Origin: Frigidibacter oleivorans
GTDB taxonomy: Bacteria; Pseudomonadota; Alphaproteobacteria; Rhodobacterales; Rhodobacteraceae
Assembly: GCF_003993775.1 (NCBI RefSeq)
Contig: NZ_RJRZ01000004.1
Span: 186,001 to 250,000 of the forward strand
Reading direction: 5' to 3'
DNA: 64,000 nt
A program made the translations under genes and the position numbers. A model generated the notes under the pieces. It searched no databases. It saw nothing but the letters and a program-made list of their open reading frames with translations, and was not told the origin of the DNA. Shown piece after piece: positions 62,863 through 64,000 of the stretch. The first letter of the stretch is position 1, and each line of letters opens with the position of its first letter.

Positions 62863-64000
62863 CATGCCTCCCGTCCGTTTCCTCGATCCGGCCACGCCGC
62901 CCCACATCGCCACGCTGGTGATCCTGTCGGGGCTGAGCGCGCTGACCATGAACATCTTCCTGCCCTCGATCCCCGGCATCGCCCGGCATTACGGGGTAGA
63001 CTATGCGGTGATCCAGCTGGCGGTGTCGGGCTATCTGGCCTTCAGCGGCGCACTGCAGCTGATCATCGGGCCGCTGTCCGACCGCTTCGGCCGCCGCCCG
63101 GTGGTGCTGGGCGCGCTGGCGCTGTTCCTGCTGATGACGCTGGGCACGCTGCTGGCCCCCACGGCCGGGCTGTTCCTGCTGTTCCGCATGCTGCAGGCCG
63201 TCGTGGTCAGCGGGCTGGTGCTGGGGCGGGCGGTGGTGCGGGACATGGTGCCGGGCGCGCAGGCGGCGGCGATGATCGGCTATGTCACGATGGGCATGGC
63301 GCTGGCGCCGATGGTCGGGCCGCTGATCGGCGGCGTGCTGGACGAGTTCTTCGGCTGGAAGGCGAGCTTCGTCTTTCTCGGCGTCGCGGGGCTGGCGGTG
63401 ATGGTGCTGTGCTGGTTCGATCTGGGCGAGACGGCGGCGCGCGGCAGCGGCGGCTTCCGCGACCAGTTCCGCCGCTATCCGCAACTGTTCGGCGCCAGAC
63501 AGTTCTGGGCCTTCGCGCTGGCCTCCACCTTCTCCTCGGGTGCCTTCTTCGCCTATATCGGCGGCGCCCCCTATGTCGGCGCCACGGTCTACGGGCTCGG
63601 CCCCGCGCAGATCGGGCTGCACTTCGCGCTGCCCGCCGTGGGCTATATGGGCGGCAACTTCCTGACCGGGCGCTATTCGGTGCGTCTGGGGATGGAACGG
63701 ATGGCGCTGGCGGGGGCGCTGTTCACGGCGCTGCCGTTGCTGGCCTCGCTGGCGCTGCAGATGGCGGGGCTGCTGACCCCGCTCGCCTTCTTCGGGCTGG
63801 TGGGGGGCATGGCCTTCGGCAACGGGCTGATCCTGCCCAATGCCAATGCGGGGATGATGTCGGTGCGGCCGGAACTGGCCGGCACCGCCTCGGGCCTCGG
63901 CGGGATGCTGACCATCGGTGGCGGGGCGCTGTTCGCGGCGCTGGCGGCCTGGGCCATCGCCGGGGCGGATTCGGCGCTGCCGCTGCTGCTGGTGATGCTG
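62863..64000 (+). CDS. Bcr/CflA-type MFS multidrug transporter (3' end outside window)
   Basis: The open frame starts at ATG 62863 and runs off the window after 379 codons. It encodes a 12-helix-type MFS carrier: SALTMNIFLPSIPGI at the first helix, GPLSDRFGRRPVV as the loop 2-3 motif A, VVSGLVLGRAVVRDMV and GPLIGGVLDEFFGWKASF. These are typical of the Bcr/CflA drug-proton antiporters of the inner membrane. The end and any downstream partner are not visible. Confidence 0.9.

Overview
This is a GC-rich chromosomal stretch from an alphaproteobacterium, most likely a member of the Rhodobacteraceae (Paracoccus/Rhodobacter-like). The family call rests on gene content and arrangement: RpoH near an RluD-type synthase, a DUF6476 protein, a DUF2927 lipoprotein, a BMFP/UbiK protein, AmpD and excalibur genes beside rnpB, and an alphaproteobacterial-type RpoH. 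The genus is inference. I see no prophage, integrase, insertion sequence, CRISPR array, tRNA or rRNA; most of it is core genome with small accessory pieces.

Layout. 1-9.5 kb: the 3' end of purD; a four-gene leftward operon (circularly permuted ATP-grasp, alpha-E, transglutaminase, Anbu proteasome-like peptidase); a rightward DNA-repair pair (metallo-beta-lactamase exonuclease and ATP-dependent ligase); an M3 oligopeptidase. 9.5-19.3 kb: an EEP-family phosphodiesterase, rpoH, cardiolipin synthase, an rluD-type gene overlapping a divergent DUF6476 gene, an aldo-keto reductase, VOC, 5-formyl-THF cyclo-ligase, mgtE, cspA and a HigBA-type toxin-antitoxin pair. 19.4-28.5 kb: guanine deaminase and an 8-oxoguanine-deaminase-like enzyme around two paralogous SDR genes, a HisN-like phosphatase, a 121-aa XRE regulator behind a near-consensus sigma-54 promoter, LysR, DUF1127 and a Bax-inhibitor protein. 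28.7-36.5 kb: rpmG, RNase P RNA, an AmpD-like amidase, an excalibur lipoprotein, gatC/gatA, a ceramidase-family membrane protein, UPF0173, tadA and a pseudouridine synthase with a 13-residue repeat tail. 36.6-42.1 kb: a tight six-gene operon (26-aa membrane peptide, XpaC-like, TelA-like, DUF2927 lipoprotein, SPFH-GYF2, zinc-ribbon membrane protein), probably an envelope-stress module. 42.1-55.9 kb: sugar kinase, dtd, EamA, two unrecognised genes, DEAD helicase, thymidine kinase, a PreA-like enzyme without its Fe-S domain, CsbD, 2-hydroxyacid dehydrogenase-csaA-proC, ybjN and a marR-emrB-emrA efflux operon. 55.9-64 kb: trxB, Lrp, a degenerate Hint protein, pgeF-methyltransferase-lgt, ubiK, DUF486 and a truncated Bcr/CflA MFS gene.

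The most unusual signal is a dispersed, structured repeat present in at least seven places. Its units combine an AAATATCCC-GGGGGTG-like core with a short stem-loop whose arms change together between copies (usually around a GCA loop), followed by a G-run/C-run hairpin. Four copies fill gaps between convergent genes, one lies between co-oriented genes, one between divergent genes, and two invade proteins: one adds about 27 residues inside the AmpD-like amidase and one supplies the C-terminus and stop codon of thymidine kinase.
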